From NCBI GenBank assembly GCA_007116965.1, contig SKHJ01000015.1, positions 1-7,714 on the forward strand: DNA of 7,714 nucleotides, written 5' to 3'. Made by a program: the position numbers and the translations under genes. Below are positions 1 through 6,722 of the stretch, one piece after another. Position 1 is the stretch's first letter. Each line of letters starts with the position of its first letter. The notes beneath the pieces were generated by a model, which worked only from the letters and a program-made list of their open reading frames with translations, was not told the DNA's origin and ran no database searches. The DNA comes from Candidatus Kaiserbacteria bacterium. Lineage in GTDB: Bacteria > Patescibacteriota > Minisyncoccia > Phycocordibacterales > UBA918.

Positions 1-30
1 CGCGCGGTCAACGCGGTTAAGATGTTTGTG

Positions 31-84
31 CATACTCGCTTGTATTGATTAGTTGCCAACACAACTAGCGTACCGGCGAGTATG
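31..84. repeat. Long imperfect inverted repeat, nested hairpin
   Basis: CATACTCGC (31-39) is an exact 9-base inverted match to GCGAGTATG (76-84). Inside lies a second hairpin, TAGTTG (50-55) with CAACTA (62-67) around a six-base loop. On the plus strand the outer stem is followed by TTTGTTTC, so it could end a plus-strand transcript entering from the left. On the minus strand there is no T-run after it. It could also be an operator for a minus-strand gene starting at position 33. Confidence 0.5.
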
Positions 85-195
85 TTTGTTTCAAGTGTTG
101 CGTTTCAGATTAGAATTCAAGCTGCCTACTTGACGCTGGTGCTCTTCAACATCCTGCAGCGGGTCCATTGCCATCATAGTAACATGTGACCGATA

Positions 196-225
196 GCAAA
201 AACGACAAGACTGGTGGGTCTTGCC
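196..225 (-). terminator. Rho-independent terminator of clpB
   Basis: Read on the minus strand, GGCAAGAC (225-218) pairs with GTCTTGTC (211-204) across the six-base loop CCACCA. This gives an 8-bp stem with one G-T pair. It is followed directly by GTTTTTGC (203-196). It lies about 33 bases after the clpB stop codon, the expected place for an intrinsic terminator. Confidence 0.8.
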
Positions 226-257
226 GAGTTTATTGTGTTTCCTGATTCTTTAAGATG

Positions 258-2960
258 CTACGCAGCTACTGCTTGCCGACTACGTGTACGAGCGGTTGTC
301 TTGCGCGCAGCTCGGCGACGCACTGCTTTCTTCTTGATGTCGAAGTGCAATTCGCCTTTCTTCACACGTACCTTGACCGTGCCACCTTGCAACATCTCTT
401 GGTCAACCATCATGGCAGCAATGGGAGTGAGCAGCTTGTTTTGGATCACTCGCTTGAGAGGTCGGGCACCAAACTTAGCGTCGTACCCTTGCTCTGCCAA
501 GTACTGCATCACTTCTTTGTTGACTGAGAAGTTTATCTCTTTCTGTCGTAGTCGAGCTGTTACCTCAGCAATCTGTAACTCCACGATTTGACGAATGGTT
601 TCAGGTGACAGAATATCAAAGACAATAATCTCATCGAGACGATTGATAAATTCGGGGCGGAAGAACGTTTTCAGGCTCTCCATTACCTTATCCTTGGCTT
701 GGCTGTACTGTGCTGTTTCGCCCTGATCAATAGCAAAGCCCAGGCTCGACATTCGGTCGATGTGTTCAGCGCCGATATTTGAGGTCATGATAATAATGGT
801 GTTCTTGAAGTTGACCGTACGCCCCTTCGCGTCAGTCAGATGACCAGAATCAAGGACTTGCAATAGGATATTGAAGACCTCTGGATGTGCTTTCTCAATC
901 TCATCTAGCAAGATGACAGAATATGGCCGATGGCGGATGCGTTCGGTAAAGGTGCCGCCTTCCTCATGGCCAACGTACCCAGGTGGCGAGCCAATCAGTT
1001 TGGAAATGGCGTGCTTTTCCATAAATTCAGACATATCGATACGCAACAGTGCGTTGGGGTCGTCAAACATAAAACTAGCAACTGCGCGCGACAATTCAGT
1101 CTTACCCACACCGGTTGGGCCCAAAAAGAGGAATGAGCCAATCGGCCGATGCGGATCAGCAATGCCGGCACGTGAACGCTTGATAGCATCGCTGACCAGC
1201 TTGATAGCGTTGTCCTGACCGACCACTTGCTGTCGTAAAGCATCCTCCATTCGAGCCAATTTACGTGCCTCGGCTTCGAGCATGCGTGCTACCGGAATAC
1301 CGGTCCAGCGGGCTACGACGTTGGCAATATCTTCTTCTGTTATCTCTTCCTTGAGGAGGCGACGTGAGCGTTGGAGTTTCTTAAGTCGCTTCATTTTCTG
1401 CTCGAGCTCCTTCTCTAGATTCGGTACTGCATCATAGCGGATCTCAGCAGCTTTGGTAAGATCCGCAGCCGCCTCGGCGTGCTCGGCTTCTAAGCGCATT
1501 TCCTCTAACTGCTTCTTAAGCGCACCAATCTCACCCAGAGCCTCTTTCTCGCTGTTCCACTTAGTCACCAGCGCTGAGGTCTGCTCGCGTAGTTCGCCAA
1601 TTTCACGGTCGATGGCTTGTAATCGGTCCTTATGATCCCGTCGAGCATCTGTTGCCACTTCTTTCTTGAGTGCCTCCTTCTCTATCTCTAAGCGACGAAC
1701 TGCTCGGTCAGCCACCACCAACTCTTCAGGCTTATTTTCGAGCGAAATACGTAGAGCCGAGGCCGCTTCATCAATTAAATCAACCGCTTTGTCTGGCAAG
1801 AAACGGTCGGTAATGTAGCGAGCAGAAAGATTAACCGCTGAGACAATCGCGTCGTCGGTAATACGCACCCCATGAAAGAGTTCGTACTTCTCGGCTAAGC
1901 CGCGCAAAATGGCAATCGCATCATCTAGTGATGGCTCATTGACGAAGATGGGTTGAAACCGCCGCGTCAAAGCCGGGTCACGCTCAATATATTTCTGATA
2001 TTCCTTGAGGGTAGTGGCCCCAATCACCCGCAGTTCTCCGCGCGCCAAAGCTGGCTTGAGCATATTAGCCGCATCCTGCGCGCCTTCAGCCTGTCCAGCA
2101 CCAACAATGGTATGAAGCTCGTCGATAAATAGGACCACCTTGCCAGCTGCACTCTCGACATCTTTCATCACTGCCTTAAGGCGCTCCTCGAATTCACCCC
2201 GAAACTTAGTACCAGCTACTAAGAGACCGAGATCAAGCGAATATATCTCTTTGTCTTTGATCGACTCAGGTACCGTGCCCTGGACTATCTGTTGCGCTAA
2301 ACCTTCGGCGATAGCGGTTTTACCCACGCCAGCTTCACCGATTAGCACCGGGTTATTTTTGGTGCGTCGGGAGAGTATCTGGATGACGCGACCAACTTCG
2401 ACATCACGACCAATCACCGGATCGAGTTTGTTGGCTTGGGCTAATTGATTGAGATTGCGAGAGTATTTGACTAAGGCGCGCAGCTTTCGGGGCTGCTGCG
2501 CTTCAGCAACCTCGCCTTCGCGAATATCCTTGAGGGTGACGTTAACACGCTCCTGATCGAGACCAACGCGCTGGAGTATCTCTTGAGCTGGACCAGGATA
2601 TTCGAGAGTAGCAAGAAAGAGATGCTCTACACCGACATACGTGTCGCCGAGTTGCTCAGCCAAGCGACCAGAATACTCTAACGCTTTGGCCAACTCTGGG
2701 GTCAAGTAAAGCTGATATGACTGCGAGATGGTGGTTTGTGATTCTGGCTGCTCGAGGGTCTCGATCAAGAGATCAGTAAAGGTGATAACATCAATATCCA
2801 ATTGGTCCAAGACTGCGATGACCGTACTCTCATCTTGCATCGCTAAAGCCGTCAATAAATGGACTGGGTTGACGTGATTCTGTCCCCGTTCGATCGCCAA
2901 CTCATGCGCTTTCCGGATAGCTTCTTTGGCTTTGGTAGTAAAATGTTGAAAACTTGGCAT
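258..2960 (-). CDS. clpB: ATP-dependent disaggregase ClpB (Hsp100, AAA+)
   Basis: ClpB is a cytoplasmic hexameric AAA+ machine that threads aggregated proteins through its pore and works with DnaK. Visible order: Clp N-domain repeats (about 1-150); first ATPase module with Walker A GEAGVGKT (208-215), pore segment GTKFRGEFEER (250-260), Walker B VVLFIDE (275-281) and arginine finger pair RR (333-334); a long coiled-coil middle domain (about 405-535); second module with Walker A GPTGVGKT (614-621), pore loop GYVG (661-664), Walker B VILLDE (682-687) and sensor 2 GARPLKR (831-837). The full-length middle domain separates ClpB from ClpC. At 900 residues it is slightly long because of a strongly basic tail (876-895). 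The start at 2960 is fixed by the conserved FTTKAKEAI beginning. GGAG lies 18 bases upstream, too far for normal use. No CIRCE operator is visible upstream. The gene ends at TAG 260-258. Confidence 0.96.
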   Translation of the reverse strand: MPSFQHFTTKAKEAIRKAHELAIERGQNHVNPVHLLTALAMQDESTVIAVLDQLDIDVITFTDLLIETLEQPESQTTISQSYQLYLTPELAKALEYSGRLAEQLGDTYVGVEHLFLATLEYPGPAQEILQRVGLDQERVNVTLKDIREGEVAEAQQPRKLRALVKYSRNLNQLAQANKLDPVIGRDVEVGRVIQILSRRTKNNPVLIGEAGVGKTAIAEGLAQQIVQGTVPESIKDKEIYSLDLGLLVAGTKFRGEFEERLKAVMKDVESAAGKVVLFIDELHTIVGAGQAEGAQDAANMLKPALARGELRVIGATTLKEYQKYIERDPALTRRFQPIFVNEPSLDDAIAILRGLAEKYELFHGVRITDDAIVSAVNLSARYITDRFLPDKAVDLIDEAASALRISLENKPEELVVADRAVRRLEIEKEALKKEVATDARRDHKDRLQAIDREIGELREQTSALVTKWNSEKEALGEIGALKKQLEEMRLEAEHAEAAADLTKAAEIRYDAVPNLEKELEQKMKRLKKLQRSRRLLKEEITEEDIANVVARWTGIPVARMLEAEARKLARMEDALRQQVVGQDNAIKLVSDAIKRSRAGIADPHRPIGSFLFLGPTGVGKTELSRAVASFMFDDPNALLRIDMSEFMEKHAISKLIGSPPGYVGHEEGGTFTERIRHRPYSVILLDEIEKAHPEVFNILLQVLDSGHLTDAKGRTVNFKNTIIIMTSNIGAEHIDRMSSLGFAIDQGETAQYSQAKDKVMESLKTFFRPEFINRLDEIIVFDILSPETIRQIVELQIAEVTARLRQKEINFSVNKEVMQYLAEQGYDAKFGARPLKRVIQNKLLTPIAAMMVDQEMLQGGTVKVRVKKGELHFDIKKKAVRRRAARKTTARTRSRQAVAA

Positions 2961-3103
2961 ACTGTCTAACTAAACTAACTCCAATGACCCATACTCATCT
3001 CGTTGCTATATCCTTACCATGAAGATAAACTGACATTCCGAGGTTCGGTCATTCAGTACTACGGGTCGCTCGTATCCTATATTGCAACGAATGCCCGGCA
3101 GAG
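2961..3103 (-). other. Gap between cysteine desulfurase and clpB
   Basis: The 143 bases contain no gene and no T-tailed hairpin after the desulfurase stop, so read-through into clpB is possible. No strong clpB promoter is evident. TTGACT overlaps the desulfurase stop codon, but no good -10 hexamer follows at 16-18 bases. No CIRCE repeat or sigma-32 type site was seen. Just before the clpB ATG the minus strand carries a short repeated run, TTAGTTTAGTTAG, at 2978-2966. Confidence 0.4.
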
Positions 3104-4396
3104 TCAAACCTGACCGTTCACAGGGCCGGCTAGAGGCTGTATCTCGCGCATTTTCTCACAATGCGCCGCTAAAACATTGGTTAGACGTTGCAGGTCAGAC
3201 TCTGTCGTTTCGGGGCCTAAGGTAATTCGTAAGGTTGAACGTGCCCGTTCTGGAGTAGTCAGTGCAGCCACTACCCCGCTGGCCGCACTATCACTCGAGC
3301 TGCAGGCGCTCTTGGTACTAACTGCAAAGCCGGCGTAATCAAGCACGATAGCGGTGTACTCGGTATCAAGACCAGGTAGTGAGATGTTGATATTGTTGGC
3401 TACACGACGTTCGCCAACCGGACCATTGAGATAGCAGTCTGGTATATTTTCTTGTAGCATTTTGATACCTGCATCTCGCACCGCTCGTACCGCTTCGGCA
3501 CGCACCTCATGCCCTGCCTGTGCCCAAGTAAACGCCGTCGCACAACCGACTATCTGCGCGACCGGCTCGGTACCAGAGCGAACCCCTGCTTGTTGACCAC
3601 CGCCTAACAAGATAGCGTGTGGCATTACATCAGCCCGCGTTGCCAACAACATACCCGCGCCAACCGGGCCACCGAATTTCCCCGCATCGAGTGAGAGTAG
3701 GTCAGCGCCAAGCGCTGCTGGCAAGCAGGTATACCACAAAGGGGTCTGAGCTGCATCGACATGAAGCGGAATCATTGAGATATTGTTGGTAGTGGTAAAT
3801 CGGCGCAGCCGGCGTGCTAGTTGTTGTGTGGGTTGGATGACACCAACCTCACTATTGATATGCGAGACCGTGACCAAAATAACCGAGGGGTCTAACAGAC
3901 TCTCAAACTGTTGGACATCTATATAGCCCGTCTCATCGAGGGGAATGTACTTAATCTGTACACCGTATTCAGATACCAAAGCGTCTAGTGTCTCACTGGT
4001 AGCTGGGTGTTCGATAGTGGTGGTCAAAATAGTGCTACCAGCCAGCGAAGTTCCTGTCGCTCGTTGTTTTTGCAGATACCCTCGGATGGCTAGATTGTTA
4101 CTCTCAGTCCCACCACTCGTAAAGATCACGCCCGTTGGTTTGATCTGCATCAATCGCGCCACCTGCTCGGTAGCCTCGGTGAGAGCGTGACGCAGGCGCT
4201 GTCCTTCGCGATGAATTGCGTTCGGATTACCAATACATTCCTCGAGATACGGCCGCATTGCGGTACATACAGGCGGCTGTAATGGGGCGGCGGCGGCGTA
4301 ATCAAGATAGACCCGACGAGGGGTGTGCTTTTGGCTGCCGGACATGATTGTTGCTGGCAAGTAACGATGCCACCACCTTTGTGGAGATGTGTTCAT
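3104..4396 (-). CDS. Cysteine desulfurase, NifS/IscS family
   Basis: This PLP enzyme removes sulfur from cysteine, giving alanine and a persulfide passed on for Fe-S cluster assembly or tRNA thiolation. The fold-type I motifs are in order: YLDYAAAAPL near the N-terminus (30-39), GGTESNN (95-101), cofactor-stacking His130 in IEH, VDAAQ with Asp214 and Gln217, PLP-binding Lys240 in DAGKFGGPVG, GGGQQAGVRSGTEP (265-278), and catalytic Cys365 in the SACSSS loop. The usual His before the PLP lysine is Gly here. The 430 residues exceed the usual 380-400 because of about 26 extra N-terminal residues. Met18 (start at 4345) is an alternative start, and neither start has a Shine-Dalgarno. A long Cys loop favours the IscS/NifS class over SufS. 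No IscU or SufU partner lies in the window. It stops at TGA 3106-3104. Confidence 0.93.
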   Translation of the reverse strand: MNTSPQRWWHRYLPATIMSGSQKHTPRRVYLDYAAAAPLQPPVCTAMRPYLEECIGNPNAIHREGQRLRHALTEATEQVARLMQIKPTGVIFTSGGTESNNLAIRGYLQKQRATGTSLAGSTILTTTIEHPATSETLDALVSEYGVQIKYIPLDETGYIDVQQFESLLDPSVILVTVSHINSEVGVIQPTQQLARRLRRFTTTNNISMIPLHVDAAQTPLWYTCLPAALGADLLSLDAGKFGGPVGAGMLLATRADVMPHAILLGGGQQAGVRSGTEPVAQIVGCATAFTWAQAGHEVRAEAVRAVRDAGIKMLQENIPDCYLNGPVGERRVANNINISLPGLDTEYTAIVLDYAGFAVSTKSACSSSDSAASGVVAALTTPERARSTLRITLGPETTESDLQRLTNVLAAHCEKMREIQPLAGPVNGQV

Positions 4397-4416
4397 GGCA
4401 AAAATAATGTCACAGG

Positions 4417-4445
4417 TTGGAAATTATGTAAATATTTGCTATACT
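4417..4445 (+). promoter_or_regulatory. Sigma-70 type promoter for infB-rbfA
   Basis: The -35 hexamer TTGGAA (4417-4422) and -10 hexamer TATACT (4440-4445) are separated by exactly 17 bases, with an AT-rich spacer. They match the consensus at 4 of 6 and 5 of 6 positions. Transcription would start near 4452, leaving a leader of about 120 bases before infB. Confidence 0.7.
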
Positions 4446-4467
4446 GGCGGGCATTGTTAGCTGACAA
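4438..4467 (-). promoter_or_regulatory. Possible promoter for the cysteine desulfurase
   Basis: On the minus strand, TTGTCA (4467-4462) and TATAGC (4443-4438) are 18 bases apart, matching the consensus at 5 of 6 and 4 of 6 positions. A start near 4431 would give a leader of about 35 bases. The -10 overlaps the -10 of the infB promoter on the other strand, so the two could not be occupied together. Confidence 0.4.
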
Positions 4468-4475
4468 GGTATTGC

Positions 4476-4559
4476 ATGCCGAGTCCCGATAGCTGGTTCA
4501 CCGCCTCTGTCGATAACATCTCATCTGCTGGGCACTCTGGTGGAGTGACGACCGACTGA
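4476..4559 (+). CDS. Putative 27-residue leader ORF upstream of infB
   Basis: An ATG at 4476 opens a 27-codon frame beginning MPSPDSWFTASVDN and closing with TGA 4557-4559, 13 bases before the infB ATG and in a different frame. It lies wholly inside the predicted infB leader. AAGG sits six bases upstream of the ATG (4466-4469), the only well-spaced Shine-Dalgarno-like site seen before any start in the window. A small hairpin, CACTC/GAGTG (4533-4547), lies near its end. There is no transmembrane segment, cysteine or known leader-peptide pattern. It might act through translational coupling with infB, which lacks its own site, or it may be chance. Confidence 0.35.
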   Translation: MPSPDSWFTASVDNISSAGHSGGVTTD

Positions 4560-4572
4560 ATTTAGTATTAGT

Positions 4573-6081
4573 ATGGCAAAAAAAAGTAAAAAAACAGCAA
4601 CCCCAGACATCGCACCACGCGCGCCAATCGTAGTGGTTATGGGTCATATTGACCACGGTAAATCCACCCTGCTTGACTACATTCGCCAAAGCAACGTGGT
4701 TGCAACCGAAGCAGGCGGTATCACCCAACACCTCTCAGCGTACCAAGTTGAACACACCACCGCTGAAGGACAAAAGGCAGCTTTGACCTTCCTTGATACG
4801 CCCGGTCACGCCGCTTTCCAAAAGATGCGGCTGCGCGGTGCCGATGTTGCTGATATCGCCATTTTGGTGGTTTCGGCTGAAGACGGCGTCAAGCCACAGA
4901 CACTAGAAGCGCTCGCTTCGATTAAAGAAGCTGGTATTCCGTATGTGGTCGGCATCAACAAAATCGATAAGCCAGGAGCCGATATCGCAAAAACCCAAGC
5001 CAGCTTAATAGAGCACGAAATCTACATCGAGGGGATGGGTGGCGACATTCCCTGGGTTGGCATCTCTGCCCTGAAAGGAGACGGCGTATCCGAATTGCTC
5101 GATTTAGTCATCCTTTCTGCCGACCTCCTCGAGCTCACCGCCGATCGCAACGCCAACGCTACCGGAACAGTCATTGAAGGCTTGGTTGATACCAAACGAG
5201 GCAACACCGCCACTGTCATCGTCAAAAATGGTACGTTGCGAATCGGGAGCTGCATCGTTTCTGGTAGTACCTATGCCCCTGTCCGCCTGATGGAAGACTA
5301 CACGGGTAAAAGCATCAAAGAAGCTGGACCAGCCACACCAGTCGGTATCATTGGCTTCACCGCCATCCCGAATGCTGGTGACGATTTTTACGTAGTTACC
5401 AATAAGAAAGAGGCAGAGGTGGCAATTACCTCAGCTACTAACGAGGAGGCGCCAGCTACAGCACGGATGCAGACCAGTTTGCCAATCATCCCCATCCTGA
5501 TCAAAGCAGATGCGCTCGGTAGTCTCGAAGCCATCGAGCACGAAATTGCGCAGTTCAGCTCCGACCGTATCGTGATCAAAATCATTGGTAGCAGTGTTGG
5601 TGACATCACACACGCCGATGTACAATTTGCCAGCGCCACCGAAAACGCCATTATTGTCGGTTTTAACGTCGCTATCGAACGAAGTGCCCAGGAGCTAGCT
5701 GAGCGACTGGGTGTCGAAATTGACAACTTCTCAATCATCTACGATCTGACCGAGTGGATCACCACGACGCTTGCCAACAAAACTCCAAAACGTGAAGAAG
5801 AGGTCGTATCCGGTACTGCTAAGATACTTAAAATTTTCAGTGTACAGAAACAGACCCACGTCATTGGTGGTTGTGTAGAAAGTGGTGAGATAAAGCTGAA
5901 CCAGAAGGTCAACATTTTGCGTCGTGAGGTAAAGATCGGTACCGGCATCATCAAGAACATCCAACAGTATAAAAGTGATACCGATATGATCACTGAAGGT
6001 GAGTTTGGTATGCAGCTGGAGACCAAAGCTGAGATCGCGCCTGGCGACTTTATAGACAGCGTCGATCTAGTCATAACCTAA
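4573..6081 (+). CDS. infB: Translation initiation factor IF-2, short form
   Basis: IF-2 is the GTPase that brings fMet-tRNA to the 30S subunit and promotes 50S joining. The G domain shows GHIDHGKS (24-31), switch-I GGITQH (48-53), DTPGHAAF (75-82), NKID (129-132) and SAL (165-167). Then follow the domain II beta-barrel (about 190-280), domain III with PILIKADALGSLEAIE (307-322) and AIIVGFNV (359-366), and the C-terminal fMet-tRNA-binding barrel (about 405-500, including GTAKILKIF and GGCVESGEIK). Only some 23 residues precede the G domain, so the long N-terminal region of the E. coli protein is absent. The last Gly-Lys-Thr residue of the P-loop is Ser, a conservative change. The start at 4573 is followed by a lysine-rich stretch encoded by two A-tracts. 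It has no Shine-Dalgarno. rbfA follows five bases after the TAA, so the two are surely co-transcribed. Confidence 0.96.
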   Translation: MAKKSKKTATPDIAPRAPIVVVMGHIDHGKSTLLDYIRQSNVVATEAGGITQHLSAYQVEHTTAEGQKAALTFLDTPGHAAFQKMRLRGADVADIAILVVSAEDGVKPQTLEALASIKEAGIPYVVGINKIDKPGADIAKTQASLIEHEIYIEGMGGDIPWVGISALKGDGVSELLDLVILSADLLELTADRNANATGTVIEGLVDTKRGNTATVIVKNGTLRIGSCIVSGSTYAPVRLMEDYTGKSIKEAGPATPVGIIGFTAIPNAGDDFYVVTNKKEAEVAITSATNEEAPATARMQTSLPIIPILIKADALGSLEAIEHEIAQFSSDRIVIKIIGSSVGDITHADVQFASATENAIIVGFNVAIERSAQELAERLGVEIDNFSIIYDLTEWITTTLANKTPKREEEVVSGTAKILKIFSVQKQTHVIGGCVESGEIKLNQKVNILRREVKIGTGIIKNIQQYKSDTDMITEGEFGMQLETKAEIAPGDFIDSVDLVIT

Positions 6082-6086
6082 CGACT

Positions 6087-6437
6087 ATGTCTGATAAGCA
6101 CCAAACGGTCGCTGAGATCATTCGCTCTGCCACAGCACAGTTTGTTTTGCGGGAGGCCAATACCGATCCGATGATCACTGTCACTCGGGTGGAAGTTGCT
6201 CCCAACTTTCGTCAGGTGCAGATATTATTCACCACCATCCCCGACAATCGTGAGGCCGACGCCCTTGCCTTCTTGCAACGACACGGCTCAGACCTCCGAC
6301 ACTATCTCAAGAAAGAGACAAAGCTCAAACGAATACCTCATTTAGTCTTCGCTGTCGACTATGGCGAACGTCATCGTCAGCATATCGATGAATTATGGAA
6401 TGACATCAATGGCGCCGAGAAAGATGAACGACTTTAA
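6087..6437 (+). CDS. rbfA: Ribosome-binding factor A
   Basis: RbfA is a small KH-fold protein that binds the immature 30S subunit near the 5' end of 16S rRNA and helps its late maturation. At 116 residues it has the usual length. Family features are visible: an N-terminal helix (VAEIIRSATAQFVLRE), the strand ITVTRVEVAPNFRQVQILFT (30-49), the turn-helix FLQRHGSDLRHYLKKE, and the closing strand RIPHLVFAVDYGE followed by a helix (HIDELWNDI). The start at 6087 is five bases after the infB stop and lacks a Shine-Dalgarno, so translational coupling with infB is likely. It stops at TAA 6435-6437. The infB-rbfA order is conserved in bacteria. No terminator separates it from tRNA-Cys 34 bases downstream. 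Confidence 0.93.
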   Translation: MSDKHQTVAEIIRSATAQFVLREANTDPMITVTRVEVAPNFRQVQILFTTIPDNREADALAFLQRHGSDLRHYLKKETKLKRIPHLVFAVDYGERHRQHIDELWNDINGAEKDERL

Positions 6438-6471
6438 TTACTGTGCTAAAAGTGCTAGAGTATTGCCTGTT

Positions 6472-6543
6472 GGCCAGGTGGCGAAGTGGTAACGCTGAGG
6501 TCTGCAAAACCTCCATGCACGGGTTCGATTCCCGTCCTGGCCT
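6472..6543 (+). tRNA. tRNA-Cys (GCA)
   Basis: A full cloverleaf can be drawn. The acceptor is GGCCAGG (6472-6478) with CCTGGCC (6536-6542). The D arm lies at 6481-6495. The anticodon stem is GAGGT/ACCTC with loop CTGCAAA (6502-6508), anticodon GCA at 6504-6506. The variable loop has five bases, and the T arm is ACGGG-TTCGATT-CCCGT (6519-6535). The discriminator is T6543, the expected identity base for tRNA-Cys. CCA is not encoded. The last bases of the gene plus the next seven (6531-6550) recur exactly at 6700-6719. Confidence 0.95.
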
Positions 6544-6550
6544 CAAGTAC
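6531..6550 (+). repeat. 20-bp direct repeat, copy 1 (tRNA-Cys 3' end)
   Basis: CCCGTCCTGGCCTCAAGTAC spans the 3' strand of the T stem, the acceptor 3' strand, the discriminator and seven flanking bases. It is repeated exactly at 6700-6719 (start-to-start distance 169). A direct repeat containing a tRNA 3' end is the classic mark of site-specific integration. Confidence 0.8.
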
Positions 6551-6567
6551 TGAGCATTGCTCAGTAC
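6547..6567. repeat. Palindromic hairpin just after tRNA-Cys
   Basis: GTACTGAGC (6547-6555) pairs perfectly with GCTCAGTAC (6559-6567) around a three-base centre ATT. It begins four bases after the tRNA-Cys discriminator. No T-run follows on the plus strand, so it is not a standard intrinsic terminator. It could be a processing or pausing signal, or one end of the adjacent element. Confidence 0.65.
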
Positions 6568-6570
6568 GAT

Positions 6571-6719
6571 GTACATAGCCAGGACGGAAATCGAACCAAG
6601 GTTCGAATCTCTACGAGATCAGTACACCTTTTGGGTATATTCTCCCCAGCGGTCGAATCTACCACAAAAGGCCTTGCGAATGTCTCCCAGACATTCTCAC
6701 CCGTCCTGGCCTCAAGTAC
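6571..6719. mobile_element. Small folded element with tRNA-Cys-derived ends
   Basis: These 149 bases are almost entirely self-complementary. A closing stem pairs GCCAGGACGG (6578-6587) with CCGTCCTGGC (6701-6710), extended by GTAC/GTAC at the outer ends (6571-6574, 6716-6719). Four hairpins fill the inside: TCGAAC/GTTCGA (6591-6606), ATCTC/GAGAT (6607-6619), an 11-bp stem with one bulge (6627-6637 with 6660-6671, plus inner ATTC/GAAT), and GAATGTCT/AGACATTC (6678-6696). All pairs are Watson-Crick, so either strand can fold, as RNA or single-stranded DNA. The left arm, 6578-6597, is an inverted copy of tRNA-Cys 6522-6541 (19 of 20 bases). The right arm is a direct copy. There is no coding capacity. 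It could be a miniature transposable element, a tRNA-targeted integrated remnant, or a structured RNA. Confidence 0.5.
6700..6719 (+). repeat. 20-bp direct repeat, copy 2
   Basis: This is an exact second copy of 6531-6550. Identity stops at both sides (bases 6530 versus 6699 and 6551 versus 6720 differ). It also forms the right arm of the closing stem of the folded element. Confidence 0.8.
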
Positions 6720-6722
6720 AGT

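Larger units (their letters stand above)
1..257. other. Intergenic region without a firm gene
   Basis: No convincing gene is visible here. Two edge readings compete. On the plus strand an open frame enters from the left edge and stops at TGA 46-48, with tail residues RAVNAVKMFVHTRLY. On the minus strand an ATG at 33-31 opens a frame (MHKHLNRVDRA) that runs off the left edge. Neither can be identified. The firm contents are the clpB terminator at 196-225 and an inverted repeat at 31-84. A 28-codon minus-strand frame at 177-91 has no ribosome binding site and no recognisable product. Confidence 0.5.
4397..4572. other. Divergent regulatory region, desulfurase and infB
   Basis: This 176-base region separates the minus-strand desulfurase from plus-strand infB. 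It carries a good sigma-70 type promoter for infB, a weaker overlapping one for the desulfurase, and a roughly 120-base infB leader containing a 27-codon ORF. Confidence 0.6.

Noticed and set aside
91..177. 28-codon minus-strand frame downstream of clpB
   Set aside because: No ribosome binding site, no recognisable product, and it lies beyond the clpB terminator.
2140..2448. 102-codon plus-strand frame and others opposite clpB
   Set aside because: Antisense shadows of a highly conserved coding sequence.
3016..3054. 12-codon minus-strand frame before clpB
   Set aside because: Very short, without a ribosome binding site; expected by chance.
6443..6457. Repeated GTGCTA before tRNA-Cys, resembling a CIRCE half-site
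   Set aside because: The copies are direct, not inverted, the spacing is wrong, and there is no heat-shock gene downstream.
6531..6719. CRISPR-like repeat pair
   Set aside because: Only two direct copies, separated by a folded segment and derived from a tRNA gene. No array.
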